A stretch of DNA of 64,000 nt from Actinomadura mexicana (GTDB lineage: Bacteria > Actinomycetota > Actinomycetes > Streptosporangiales > Streptosporangiaceae). The DNA is taken from contig NZ_FZNP01000001.1 in assembly GCF_900188105.1 (NCBI RefSeq), positions 930,001 to 994,000 of the forward strand. Direction: 5' to 3'. The notes beneath the pieces are model-generated. The model saw only the letters and a program-made list of their open reading frames with translations, had not been told where the DNA came from and did not search any database. The stretch's first letter is position 1; every line of letters starts with the position of its first letter. A program made the translations under genes and the position numbers. Below are positions 1-8,649 of the stretch, in pieces.

Positions 1-1555
1 GTCGGCTGGTGAGGTTGGCGGCGCGGGCGTTGAGACACTCGCCCGTGGCGAGGTCGAAGGCGAAGTTGTGGGCCAGGCAGTGGATCCGCCCGTCCCGGAC
101 GACCGCGCCGACCGACAGGTCCTCGCCCGCGTGCGGGCAGTAGCGCGGGATGTCGTAGCGGGCGCCCGCGTCGGCGATGACGATGCGCTCGCTCTCGTCC
201 CGTCCGGTCTCGTACGCCTCGACGGCGTTCAGCGCCGGCGCGTTCGCGTGCTTGAGCAGTCCGACCAGGTGGTCGTTGTAGACGTCGGGGTCGCGGTAGA
301 GGCTGAGCCGGAACGAGATGAGCAGGTCCTCCCACGCCATCCGGCCGGTGAGCACGCCGTCCAGCCAGCGGGCGGCGGTGGTGATCCGGTAGTGCGGGCG
401 GACGTCCGGGGACGCGTGCGCCACCGTGAGGCCGTCCGGCGAGAAGTCGACGTCCCAGGCGCCGCCGTTCGGACCGGTGACCTCGAACCGGACGATCATC
501 GCGATCCGCCGGAGGAAGTAGTCGCTGAGCCCGCCGAGGTGCGCGAAGTGGGCGGCGAACCGGTCGAACAGGTCGGGGCCGGGCTCGGGGTGGTCCGCCA
601 GCACGGCGGCGATGGCGCCGGCCCGGTCGGCGGCGTACCGCCTGAGGTAGTCGCTCCGGCCGGCGTCGGCGAAGGAGAACTCCGCCGAGACCGGGTCGCG
701 GGTGATCTCCCCGGTGTCCAGGTCGACGGTGTCGCCCGGCTTGAAGCACTCCCAGCGCTGCCCCGGCAGATGCTCGCGCAGCCAGGCGGTGGCCGCCTCC
801 GGGTCGCAGAACGCGCCGTCCGCCTGGTCCAGTACCCGGTTGAGATGGTCGACCTCGGCGTCCAGGAAGCACGGCGGCCCGGCGAACGGGGCCGCCAGCA
901 CGGGCGCGGTCTGCCGGACGAGCCGCTGCGCCGCGCGCAGCTTGGAGACGCGCTTGGCCATCGAGACCTCGGCCATCTCGGCGGCGGAGTACTCGTAGCA
1001 GATCGGGTGCCAGGACGCCCCGGACGTCTGCAGCGCCATCAGGTCGAGCCGGCCGCCCGCCAGGTGCCCGGCCCGGCGGGCCTGCGCGGCGGTGAGCCGG
1101 GCGTCGTTGCAATGCAGGATCCCGCGACCGTCCGCCACGATCAGAAAGGCGGCGTCGTGGCACATGGGCGACAGTTCGGGAATGACGGTGATCCAGGAGC
1201 CGCGATTGTCAAGCGCGAATTTCTCCCACGGCTGGATTTCGATGACCTGACGCCCGCCCGCGGCGGCCGCCATGCGTTCCCGGAAGGCGGGTCCGGGATA
1301 ACACGGAATGAGGATCCGGGTTCGCGCGGGAAGGCGCTCGATGACCCACGGATCGAAATGGTCGAGATGCTCGTGCGAGACCGCCACCCAGTCGGCGTCG
1401 AGCAACGGAGCGAGCTCCAGGTGATCGTTTCTCGGGTACTGGTGCCAGGAGCCCAGAAAGGCCCCGGTCGGAGCGAGCCACGGGTCCGCGAGCAGATGGA
1501 ACGCGGCCGCGTCCACCGACACCCCCGCATGTCCGATAAATGTGACAGTCGGCAT
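1..1555 (-). CDS. Metallo-beta-lactamase fold / Rieske iron-sulfur fusion protein (partial)
   Basis: The gene reads leftward and leaves the window, so the C-terminus is missing; about 518 codons are visible and they stay open in one frame. Residues 1 to about 220 form a metallo-beta-lactamase fold whose HxHxDH zinc signature is H61, H63, D65, H66. Residues 300-450 carry no motif I can name, though the part before the Rieske box looks like a small SCP2-type segment. A Rieske [2Fe-2S] box follows with C473-x-H475 and C493-x2-H496. The same two domains occur, in opposite order, in CMP-N-acetylneuraminate hydroxylase-like proteins, so an iron-sulfur redox role is possible; the substrate is unknown. 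ATG 1555 is chosen because a GGGGAG stretch lies about 13 nt upstream. It is divergent from the sensor kinase at 1812. Confidence 0.85.
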   Translation of the reverse strand, partial: MPTVTFIGHAGVSVDAAAFHLLADPWLAPTGAFLGSWHQYPRNDHLELAPLLDADWVAVSHEHLDHFDPWVIERLPARTRILIPCYPGPAFRERMAAAAGGRQVIEIQPWEKFALDNRGSWITVIPELSPMCHDAAFLIVADGRGILHCNDARLTAAQARRAGHLAGGRLDLMALQTSGASWHPICYEYSAAEMAEVSMAKRVSKLRAAQRLVRQTAPVLAAPFAGPPCFLDAEVDHLNRVLDQADGAFCDPEAATAWLREHLPGQRWECFKPGDTVDLDTGEITRDPVSAEFSFADAGRSDYLRRYAADRAGAIAAVLADHPEPGPDLFDRFAAHFAHLGGLSDYFLRRIAMIVRFEVTGPNGGAWDVDFSPDGLTVAHASPDVRPHYRITTAARWLDGVLTGRMAWEDLLISFRLSLYRDPDVYNDHLVGLLKHANAPALNAVEAYETGRDESERIVIADAGARYDIPRYCPHAGEDLSVGAVVRDGRIHCLAHNFAFDLATGECLNARAANLTSR

Positions 1556-1692
1556 GTCCAGACTGTCGCTCCCCGGCCCCGCCGGCGCACCCGCCGGAGT
1601 GCGTAAAGCGACTACGCCCGCAGCATGAAAGAGATATGCGCCGGGACTGGATATGTCGAGGGAGACGCACCAAAAAAAGATCGAGTTTACCT

Positions 1693-1728
1693 TGCCCATG
1701 AAATGTCCACTTCCGGACAAAAAGGGCA
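1693..1728. promoter_or_regulatory. Nested inverted repeat in divergent promoter region
   Basis: Within an AT-richer patch between two divergent genes, TGCCC (1693-1697) pairs with GGGCA (1724-1728) and, inside it, TGTCC (1704-1708) pairs with GGACA (1715-1719). The arms are exact. It could be an operator for the response regulator at 2648 or an RNA hairpin. The function is inferred from position only. Confidence 0.35.
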
Positions 1729-1811
1729 TTCTGCGGGGCGGGCCGCTGGACATCCGCGGGGCGGCCGGGCGATCGTCGACACGGGTGCTGGAATAGCGGG
1801 CGGTGGTCGTC

Positions 1812-2651
1812 ATGAACAACGGGCGGGCTCGATCTTCTCGAGGGGACACTTCCGGGGGCGCGAGGGCGCTCGCGGGCACGGGCGTCCGGGACGGCGTGCG
1901 CCACGACAACCGCGACCGGACGGGCGCGTCCGACCGCGGCGGGCAGCCGCTGTGGCGGCGGCGGCTGCGGCACGACATCCGGCACGAACTCGGCACGATC
2001 ATCATGCTGGCCTCGGCCGTCGTCGTCGCGGAGGACGTCGGCGACACCAGCCGGGCCCGCATCGACCAGCTGCTCGGCGAGACGCGGTGGCTCGACCACC
2101 TGCTGCGCCGGCTCGACGAGGACGACGACCACCCGGTGCCCGCCCCGGAGCGGATCCGGGTGGACGGCCTCACCGCCGAGGTCGTCACCGGGATGCGGCT
2201 CGTCACCCCGCACGAGATACGCCTCACGGCCGGCGAGGCGTGGGCGCACATGGACCCGGTCTCGTTGTGGCGCGCGGTCCGGAACGTCCTTGAGAACGCG
2301 TGCCGCGCCGCCGAGGGACGGGTGGACGTGCACGTCGAGGCCGCGCAGGGCCGGCTCGTCATCCAGGTCGACGACGATGGCCCGGGGTTCGGCGCGAGCC
2401 GGGGGGCACCGGCGGGGCGGCCCCCGGCCCGTCCCGGCCTGGCGTCGCTCGGACTCGGCATCGTCCACGACCTCATCTCCGGGTACGGCGGCACCCTGGA
2501 GATCCGCACCTGCGAGATGGGCGGGGCGCGCGTCCGCATGGTGCTGCCGGCGGCGCCGCCCCCGGAGGACCGCGCGGCGGCCGCCCTCGCCGACGCGCAC
2601 TCCGACGCCCGCTCCGACGCGCACTCCGACGACTGGCGGCCGTACCCATGA
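1812..2651 (+). CDS. Short cytoplasmic sensor histidine kinase
   Basis: About 279 residues. A dimerisation/phosphoacceptor helix contains RHDIRHELGTI. A GHKL ATPase domain follows with the N-box around RNVLENACRAA, a G1 box DDDGPGFG and a G2 box GLGIVHDL. There is no membrane segment or obvious sensor domain, so the signal is probably read from a partner protein or inside the cell. The C-terminus is a low-complexity DAHSD tail. It overlaps the response regulator at 2648 by ATGA, so the two are probably translated together as one two-component pair. ATG 1812 is preferred; GTG 1803 is in frame and possible. Confidence 0.85.
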   Translation: MNNGRARSSRGDTSGGARALAGTGVRDGVRHDNRDRTGASDRGGQPLWRRRLRHDIRHELGTIIMLASAVVVAEDVGDTSRARIDQLLGETRWLDHLLRRLDEDDDHPVPAPERIRVDGLTAEVVTGMRLVTPHEIRLTAGEAWAHMDPVSLWRAVRNVLENACRAAEGRVDVHVEAAQGRLVIQVDDDGPGFGASRGAPAGRPPARPGLASLGLGIVHDLISGYGGTLEIRTCEMGGARVRMVLPAAPPPEDRAAAALADAHSDARSDAHSDDWRPYP

Positions 2652-3295
2652 GGATGGTCATCTGCGACGACCACGCGGTCTTCGCCGAGTCGCTGTCCCT
2701 GGTGCTGGCGAACGCCGGGCACAGCGTCGTGGGGGTGACCTACTCCCCCGCCGAGGCGCTGCCCGTGCTCCGGACCGGTCAGCCCGACCTCTGCCTCATC
2801 GACCTGCACTTCCCGTCCGGCACCGCGCTCGACTGGATGCCGCGGCTGCGCGGCTCGTCCCCGCGGACGAGGTTCGTCGTGCTGACCGGATTCCTGGAGC
2901 AGTCCGTGCTGGAGGCGGGCCTCGCGGCCGGCGTCCGCGGGTTCGCGCACAAGGGCCAGCAGGCCGGCGACATCCTCGCCGTGCTCCGCCGCGTCGCCGC
3001 CGACGAGATCGTCGTCGACCAGGAGATCCGCCGGGGCGACGGCAGGCGGCGCGCCCAGGCGCGGAAGTTCGCGCGGTTCCTCACGCCCCGGGAACGCGAG
3101 GTGCTGACGCGGCTGGCACGCGGCGAGTCCACCCAGATGCTCGCCAAGGCGATGGGGGTGACGCGCAGCACGGCGCGCAGCCACGTCCAGAGCGTCCTGA
3201 GCAAGCTGGGGGTGCACTCGCAGCGGGAGGCGGTGATCGAGGCCGCCCGGCACGGCCTGGTCAGCGTGGAGACCGGGGAGTGGCTCGCGGGATAG
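2648..3295 (+). CDS. NarL/FixJ-family response regulator
   Basis: 215 residues. The receiver domain (1 to about 120) has the acidic pair D7/D8 and phosphoacceptor D52 in the strand LCLIDLHF, with the conserved lysine in FAHKGQ. A LuxR-type helix-turn-helix follows (about 140-205), beginning LTPREREVLTRL and containing the recognition helix region STARSHVQSVLSKLGV. It is a DNA-binding transcription factor controlled by the kinase immediately upstream, whose stop codon it overlaps by 4 nt. The target is unknown; the divergent promoter at about 1.7 kb and the P450/esterase genes downstream are candidates by position. Confidence 0.9.
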   Translation: MRMVICDDHAVFAESLSLVLANAGHSVVGVTYSPAEALPVLRTGQPDLCLIDLHFPSGTALDWMPRLRGSSPRTRFVVLTGFLEQSVLEAGLAAGVRGFAHKGQQAGDILAVLRRVAADEIVVDQEIRRGDGRRRAQARKFARFLTPREREVLTRLARGESTQMLAKAMGVTRSTARSHVQSVLSKLGVHSQREAVIEAARHGLVSVETGEWLAG

Positions 3296-3397
3296 CCGGC
3301 GCGCGGTTTCGGCGGGATCCTCAGCGGGCACGGCCGAATCCGGCCCTTCAGGGGGCGACCCCAACGCGTTAGCGTCTGCCTGGGAGAGGAGGTTCCC

Positions 3398-4270
3398 ATG
3401 CCTCAACGGCGAGGCACGCCGCCCGTCTCCGACGCGGGGGTCCTCGACTGCCCGGACGCCTACGTGCGCGGGGTCCCCTACGACAGGCTCGAACGGCTCC
3501 GCACGCGGACGCCGGTGGTGTGGCTCGACGGGCGCACGGCGGGCCGGCCGGGCGCCTGGGCCGTGCTGCGCCACCGCGACGTCCGGCATGCGCTCGCGCA
3601 CCCCGAGTTGTTCTCGCCGCAGGTGGACGGTGTCGTGCACGGGCCGCTGAGCGCGGCGGAGCCGCCGGGCGAGGCCGCGCTGATCGACATGGATCCGCCG
3701 GCGGAGGCGATGCTCGCGCGGATCCCGCAGGGGGAGAAGGTCGACTTCGTCCGCGAGGTCGCCCGCGACCTTCCCGAGACGCTGCGCAACACCCTCGCCG
3801 GCGGCCTGCACGCGCTGCTGCGCCACCCCGCCGAGTACGTCCGGCTCCGCGAGGGGCGGCGCGACGAGCGGCTCCTCGCCAGCGCGGTCGAGGAGATGCT
3901 GCGCTGGTGGACGCCGGTGCTGCACGTCCGGCGCACCGTGCGGCGCGGCACGGTCATGGGCGATGTGCCGCTGCTGGCGGGCGAGGAGGTCATGCTGTGG
4001 CTGGTGTCCGCGAACCACGATGACGGGGTCTTCCCCGAGCCGGGGCGCTTCGTCCCCGACCGGTTCCTGGGGGACGCCCCGCCCCATCTGTGCTTCGGGT
4101 TCGGGCACCGCGCCTGCCTGGGCGCGCAGCTCGCGCGCGTGCACCTGCGGGCGCTGCTCGTCGCGCTGCTCGAACGTCCCGGCCTGCCGCGGCCGGCGGG
4201 CGAGCCGGTGATGCTGCGGTCGAGCGCCCGGCACGGGTTCGCGCACCTGCCCGTCCGCTGGGCCCGCTGA
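3398..4270 (+). CDS. Cytochrome P450 with two internal deletions
   Basis: 290 residues instead of the roughly 400 usual for bacterial P450s, yet fully open and preceded by a strong AGGAGG (3387-3392). The N-terminus, the DMDPP box (97-101), the K-helix ExxR (E166-M-L-R169) and the heme-thiolate loop FGFGHRAC with Cys240 are intact. Two blocks seem to be missing in frame: the C-helix region after residue about 107, and the F to early I-helix region between P126 and E127, where AGNETTRNT-like sequence has shrunk to ETLRNT. Substrate pocket and oxygen-activation groove would be largely absent, so monooxygenase activity is unlikely. It could be a decaying gene. No redox partner is adjacent. Confidence 0.8.
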   Translation: MPQRRGTPPVSDAGVLDCPDAYVRGVPYDRLERLRTRTPVVWLDGRTAGRPGAWAVLRHRDVRHALAHPELFSPQVDGVVHGPLSAAEPPGEAALIDMDPPAEAMLARIPQGEKVDFVREVARDLPETLRNTLAGGLHALLRHPAEYVRLREGRRDERLLASAVEEMLRWWTPVLHVRRTVRRGTVMGDVPLLAGEEVMLWLVSANHDDGVFPEPGRFVPDRFLGDAPPHLCFGFGHRACLGAQLARVHLRALLVALLERPGLPRPAGEPVMLRSSARHGFAHLPVRWAR

Positions 4271-4301
4271 ACCTTTCCCGCCCCTCGGTCGTAGTAGGTG
4301 C

Positions 4302-5435
4302 GTGGGACTCACGAGCCCGGGGACGCTGAGCCTGCTCGTCCTGCTGGCCTTCGGCTGTATGGCCGCGACCGTGCGGGCCTGGCCGCGTGCCGCGGCACCC
4401 GGGCCTCGGGCCGCGGGAGCCCGCGCGCTGATGCTGGCGGGCTGCCAGTCGTCCGTCCTGCTCACGCTGGTGGCGGCCCTGAACTCGCACTACCTGTTCT
4501 ACGGGTCGTGGACGGACCTGCTGAGCGCCGCCGGCGGAGGCGCCCAGGCGCACCGGCCCTCCGGAGGGAACGCGGCCGCCGCGACGAGGGTCGTGCGGAC
4601 GGTGCAGGCCGGCCTCGACCCGGGACCGCGCGCCGAGCACGTCCCGGCGAAGGACGGCCAGGTCGAGCGCCTCGACATCCGCGGCGTCCGGACGGGCCTG
4701 GCGTCGCAGGCGTACGTGTACCTGCCGCCGCAGTACTTCCAGCGCGCCCACGCCGCCCGCCGCTTCCCGGTGGTGATCCTGCTGGCCGGGTACCCGGCGG
4801 CGGACCGGCTCGTGTGGATCCGTCAGGGGCACGTCCCCGAGGACGCCGCGCGGGCGCAGGCGCGGGGGCGGATCCAGCCGATGATCTACGTGATGATGCG
4901 GCCGACCGTGGTGCGGGGCTGGGACACCGAGTGCGCCGACGTGCCCGGCGGCCCCCAGGTCGAGACGTTCTTCGCCCAGGACGTCCCCGAGGCGGTCGCC
5001 GAGACCTACCGCGTGCCGCGGGACCGGAGCGGATGGGCGCTCGGCGGGTACTCCACCGGCGGGTTCTGCGCCGCGAAGCTGGCGATGCTCCACTCCGACC
5101 GGTTCTCCGCCGCCGTCAGCATGGCCGGGCACTTCGACGCGCTGATGGACCCGACGACCCGCGACCTGTACGGCGGGAGCAGGGCCGTGCGGATGGGCGA
5201 CGACCTCGTCTGGCGGCTGCGGCACCTCCCCGCGCCGCCGGTGTCGATCCTGGTGGCGTCGGCGGACGCCGGCGAGAAGACGTTCCCGTCGGCGCAGAGG
5301 TTCATGCGGGCCGCGCGTCCTCCGCTGGTCGTGGACAAGGTGCTGCTGAGCAGCGGCGGCCACAACTTCAAGACGTTCCGCAAGTACATCCCGCCGTCCA
5401 TCCGGTGGCTGAGCGCGCTGCTGCGGGGCGAGTGA
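4302..5435 (+). CDS. Membrane-anchored alpha/beta-hydrolase esterase
   Basis: 377 residues. Two hydrophobic segments (about 8-26 and 42-66) anchor it, followed by an extracytoplasmic esterase-D/antigen-85-like alpha/beta-hydrolase domain. The nucleophile elbow is GGYSTGG with Ser251, and the likely catalytic histidine is H354 in SGGHNF. The recurring YVYLPPQYFQ strand is typical of this family. It probably cleaves or transfers an ester outside the membrane; the substrate is unknown. The start is GTG 4302. It is the first of a tandem pair with the gene at 5496, which shares sequence over its whole length. Confidence 0.8.
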   Translation: MGLTSPGTLSLLVLLAFGCMAATVRAWPRAAAPGPRAAGARALMLAGCQSSVLLTLVAALNSHYLFYGSWTDLLSAAGGGAQAHRPSGGNAAAATRVVRTVQAGLDPGPRAEHVPAKDGQVERLDIRGVRTGLASQAYVYLPPQYFQRAHAARRFPVVILLAGYPAADRLVWIRQGHVPEDAARAQARGRIQPMIYVMMRPTVVRGWDTECADVPGGPQVETFFAQDVPEAVAETYRVPRDRSGWALGGYSTGGFCAAKLAMLHSDRFSAAVSMAGHFDALMDPTTRDLYGGSRAVRMGDDLVWRLRHLPAPPVSILVASADAGEKTFPSAQRFMRAARPPLVVDKVLLSSGGHNFKTFRKYIPPSIRWLSALLRGE

Positions 5436-5436
5436 C

Positions 5437-5507
5437 ATGGAACCCGTGAAACTGACATGGAACCGGTGAAGCTGACATGGAACCGGTGAGCTGACGTGGA
5501 ACCGGTG
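5437..5507 (+). repeat. Four tandem copies of a translation-start segment
   Basis: The sequence ATGGAACC(G/C)GTGA recurs at 5437, 5457 and 5477, and the fourth copy begins GTGGAACCGGTG at 5496, which is the start of the next gene. Spacing is 20, 20 and 19 nt. Copies one and two would encode ten-residue peptides (MEPVKLTWNR then stop) and the third a five-residue peptide. The block fills the gap between the two esterase genes exactly. Confidence 0.85.
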
Positions 5508-6557
5508 TCCGCGGCCCTCATCGGCCCCGTGTGCCTGCTGGCGCTCGGCTGCGCGGTCGCGGCCGTCGTCCTGTGGCGGCGGCTCGCGGGGGCGGGCGTC
5601 CGGGTCGTGCTGGCGCGCTCCGGGCTCCTGCTGGCCACGCAGGCGGCGCTCACCGCGTCGGTCGTGCTGCTGGCCAACCGGTACTTCGTGTTCTACGCGA
5701 CGTGGAACGAGCTGCTCGGCAACGATCCCGCGCACCTCCGGGTCCAGCACGTCCAGCCGCAGCGGGCGGCGGGACGCCTCGTGGAGCGCACCGCCACCGG
5801 CCTCGGCCCGAAGCGGGCGGGCCACAGGCCCGACCCCGCCAAGGACGGACGGGTCGACCGCCTGACCATCCACGGCGCGCGCAGCGGCACGGACGCCGAA
5901 GCGTACGTCTACCTCCCGCCGCGGTACTTCCAGCGGGCCGAGCGGCTGCCCGTGGTCGTCCTCATGGGGGACGGCGCCCCCGCCGACCGGCTGCGGGACG
6001 CCGACCTGCCCCGCGCCGCCGGAGCGACGCGGCCCATGGTGTACGCGGTGGTGCGGCTCCACGGTGCCGCCGACTGCATGGACGTGCCAGGACCGCGCCC
6101 CACGCTCGGCGAGACCTACCTCGCGCAGGACCTCCCCGAGGCATTGGCGTCCCAGTACCGGGTGGCGGAGTCCCGCGAGGGATGGGGCGTGGCGGGGACC
6201 GGCGGCGGCGGGTGGTGCGCGGCGCGGCTCGCCATGCTCCGCTCCGACCGGTTCGCCGCCGCCGCGAGCCTCGGCGGCCGGTTCGGCGCGCCGGACGGCG
6301 ACCTCTACGGCGGCAGCGAGCGCTACCGGCTCGGCAACGACCTGCTGTGGCGGCTCCAGAACGTCCCGCCGCCCCCGGTGTCGGTCCTCGTCGCGGCCGG
6401 GAGGAGCGACGAGCAGGCACGGCGGTTCGCCGCGCTGGCGCGCCCGCCGATGCGCGTCGAGACCTCCCCGGTGGCCGGCTCCCCCGCGTCCGCCTCCGAG
6501 GTCGCGTCCGTCCTGGCGTGGCTGGGAACCCGGCTCCGGATACCTCCCGCGGAGTAG
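5496..6557 (+). CDS. Esterase-family paralogue without catalytic residues
   Basis: 353 residues, similar end to end to the upstream esterase: two N-terminal membrane segments, YVYLPPRYFQ, and the region around WCAARLAMLRSDRF. At the nucleophile elbow the upstream GYSTGG is GTGGGG here, so the serine is gone. The block holding the catalytic histidine is replaced by VAGSPASAS, so the histidine is gone too. It is therefore likely a pseudoenzyme, perhaps binding a ligand or partnering the active copy. The start GTG 5496 is the last unit of a tandem repeat of start-like segments and lacks a clear Shine-Dalgarno; translation may depend on reinitiation. Confidence 0.75.
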   Translation: MEPVSAALIGPVCLLALGCAVAAVVLWRRLAGAGVRVVLARSGLLLATQAALTASVVLLANRYFVFYATWNELLGNDPAHLRVQHVQPQRAAGRLVERTATGLGPKRAGHRPDPAKDGRVDRLTIHGARSGTDAEAYVYLPPRYFQRAERLPVVVLMGDGAPADRLRDADLPRAAGATRPMVYAVVRLHGAADCMDVPGPRPTLGETYLAQDLPEALASQYRVAESREGWGVAGTGGGGWCAARLAMLRSDRFAAAASLGGRFGAPDGDLYGGSERYRLGNDLLWRLQNVPPPPVSVLVAAGRSDEQARRFAALARPPMRVETSPVAGSPASASEVASVLAWLGTRLRIPPAE

Positions 6558-6615
6558 GGGCGCTGACTCCCCAGGGCCGACGTGGCCCGGCGGGCCCATG
6601 ACTTAACGTGCAGGA

Positions 6616-7899
6616 ATGAGCACTTCGCCGCCGCGCTGGCCGCGGCCCGCCGCGTGGCCGGTGTGGGTCGTCCCGCTGCTGGTCGCGTTCCTCCAGGTGG
6701 GCGGGTCGCTGGGCGCGCAGGGCGACCGGTCGCACGGAGGGCGGCCCGGCGGCCCGCCGTGGGAGCACGGGAGCGAGTCCCTCGGGCACACCGGCCTGGA
6801 CGCGCTCGGCTTCGCGCTGCTCCTCGCCGGGCCCGTCCTGCTGCTGTTCCGGCGCCGGTACCCGGTGTTCACGGTGTGCTCCACCGCGGCGGTGACCGCC
6901 CTGTACTTCCTGCGCGCCTACACCTACGGCCCGGCGCCGCTGGCCCTGGCCGTCGCGATGATGGCCGCCGTCGTCGCCGGGCACCGGCTGCTGGTCTGGG
7001 CCGGGACCGGCATCGGCCTCGCCGCGTTCTTCGGCCTCACCGCGCTGATCGGCGTCCCGGCCGCCGAGCGCGGTCAGGGCGGCCCGTTCCCGGTGGAGGA
7101 GCCGACGCTCGGCGGGTCGAGCTTCGTGGTCGGGTGGGCGCTGGTGGTGCTGGTCACCGCGGAGCTGATCCGGATGCGCGGGCAGCGCGCCGCCGAGACG
7201 GCCCGCACGCGCGCCGAGGAGGAGCGCCGCCAGGCCAGCGAGGAGCGGCTGCTGATGGCCCGCGAGCTGCACGACGTGCTCGCGCACAACATCTCGATGA
7301 TCAACGTGCAGGCGGGCGTGGCGCTGCACCTGATGGACGAGAACCCCGAGCAGGCACGGACGGCGCTCGCCGCCATCAAGGACGCCAGCAAGGAGGCGCT
7401 CACCGAGATGCGCGGGGTGATCGGCGCGCTGCGGGCGCAGGGCGAGACCGCGCCCCGCGCACCGACCGCCGGGCTGGACGGGCTGGACGACCTGCTGGCC
7501 CGCGCGCGGTCCGCGGGGCTGGACGTCGAGGCCGAGATCACCGGGGAGCGGCGGCCGCTGCCCGCCGGCACAGACCTGGCCGCGTTCCGGATCGTCCAGG
7601 AGTCGCTGACCAACGTGACCCGCCATGCCGGTCCCGGCCCGGTGACGGCGCGGGTCCGCATCGCCTACGGTGAGCACGAGATCGTGGTGGAGGTCGAGGA
7701 CGACGGCCGGGGCGTGTCCCCGCTGGACGACCGGCCGGCCGGCAGCGGGATCCGCGGCATGCGCGAGCGGGCCGCCGCGCTCGGCGGCGCGTTCGACGCC
7801 GGTCCGCGGACCGGCGGCGGGTTCGGCGTGCGGGCGAGGCTGCCGCTGGACGCCGGCCCGGACGCCGGGGCGGCCGGGCCCGAGGGGGATGCGCGATGA
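6616..7899 (+). CDS. NarL-type membrane sensor histidine kinase
   Basis: 427 residues. An N-terminal membrane domain with about six hydrophobic helices (17-200) and an extracytoplasmic loop rich in Gly and Pro is followed by a HisKA_3 helix with the phosphoacceptor motif ARELHDVLAHN and a GHKL ATPase domain (RIVQESLTNVTRHA, EVEDDGRGV, GIRGMRERAAALGG). This architecture is common in actinomycete two-component systems sensing envelope or redox stress; the signal is not evident. It overlaps the cognate regulator at 7896 by ATGA. An AGGA stretch lies just before ATG 6616. Confidence 0.92.
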   Translation: MSTSPPRWPRPAAWPVWVVPLLVAFLQVGGSLGAQGDRSHGGRPGGPPWEHGSESLGHTGLDALGFALLLAGPVLLLFRRRYPVFTVCSTAAVTALYFLRAYTYGPAPLALAVAMMAAVVAGHRLLVWAGTGIGLAAFFGLTALIGVPAAERGQGGPFPVEEPTLGGSSFVVGWALVVLVTAELIRMRGQRAAETARTRAEEERRQASEERLLMARELHDVLAHNISMINVQAGVALHLMDENPEQARTALAAIKDASKEALTEMRGVIGALRAQGETAPRAPTAGLDGLDDLLARARSAGLDVEAEITGERRPLPAGTDLAAFRIVQESLTNVTRHAGPGPVTARVRIAYGEHEIVVEVEDDGRGVSPLDDRPAGSGIRGMRERAAALGGAFDAGPRTGGGFGVRARLPLDAGPDAGAAGPEGDAR

Positions 7900-8561
7900 T
7901 CAAGGTGGTGCTGGCCGACGACCAGGTGCTGGTGCGGGCCGGGTTCCGGGCGCTGCTGGACGCGCAGCCCGACATCGAGGTCGCCGGGGAGGCGGGCGAC
8001 GGCGAGGAGGCGGTGGCGCTGGCCCGCCGGCTGCGTCCCGACGTCATCCTGATGGACATCCGCATGCCCGGCCTGGACGGCCTGGAGGCGACCCGGCGGA
8101 TCGCCTCCGACGAACGCCTGAACGGCGCGCACATCGTGATCCTCACCACGTTCGAGCTGGACGAGTACGTCTTCGAGGCGCTGCGCGGCGGGGCGAGCGG
8201 GTTCCTGGTCAAGGACACCGAGCCGGTGGAGCTGATCCACGCCGTCCGGGCCGTCGCGGACGGGGACGCGCTGCTGTCACCCAGCGTCACCCGGCGCCTG
8301 ATCGCCGAGTTCGCCGCGCGGGCCAAGGAGCCCGCGCCCTCGCCGCGGCTGAACGCGCTCACCGACCGGGAGCGGGAGGTCATGGCGCTGGTCGGCGAGG
8401 GACTGTCGAACGAGGAGATCGCCGCCCGGCTCGTGGTGAGCCCCGCCACGGCGAAGACGCACGTCAGCCGCACGATGGTGAAACTGGGGGCGCGCGACCG
8501 GGCGCAGCTCGTGGTGTTCGCCTACGAGTCGGGACTGGTCAAACCGGGCTGGCTGCCCTAG
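7896..8561 (+). CDS. NarL-family response regulator
   Basis: 221 residues. The receiver domain has acidic D8/D9, phosphoacceptor D54 in LMDIRMPGLDG and lysine in FLVKDT. A C-terminal LuxR helix-turn-helix (about 155-210) starts LTDREREVMALV. It is the partner of the kinase whose stop codon it overlaps. Closely similar pairs usually control a neighbouring ABC transporter, but none is next to this one, so the regulated gene is not apparent. Confidence 0.93.
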   Translation: MIKVVLADDQVLVRAGFRALLDAQPDIEVAGEAGDGEEAVALARRLRPDVILMDIRMPGLDGLEATRRIASDERLNGAHIVILTTFELDEYVFEALRGGASGFLVKDTEPVELIHAVRAVADGDALLSPSVTRRLIAEFAARAKEPAPSPRLNALTDREREVMALVGEGLSNEEIAARLVVSPATAKTHVSRTMVKLGARDRAQLVVFAYESGLVKPGWLP

Positions 8562-8649
8562 AAACTTTACCCAGCGGCGATTCACTGTTGCCGCCCGCAG
8601 GATCATGACAGGGTGGACGGCACAGGCCGTCACCGACGTGAGGAGTCCG

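Noticed and set aside
68..1606. Long open frame of 512 codons on the + strand
   Set aside because: It is antisense to the MBL/Rieske gene, whose zinc and Rieske motifs are clear; composition is Arg/Val/Gly-rich without domains, as expected for a shadow frame in GC-rich DNA.
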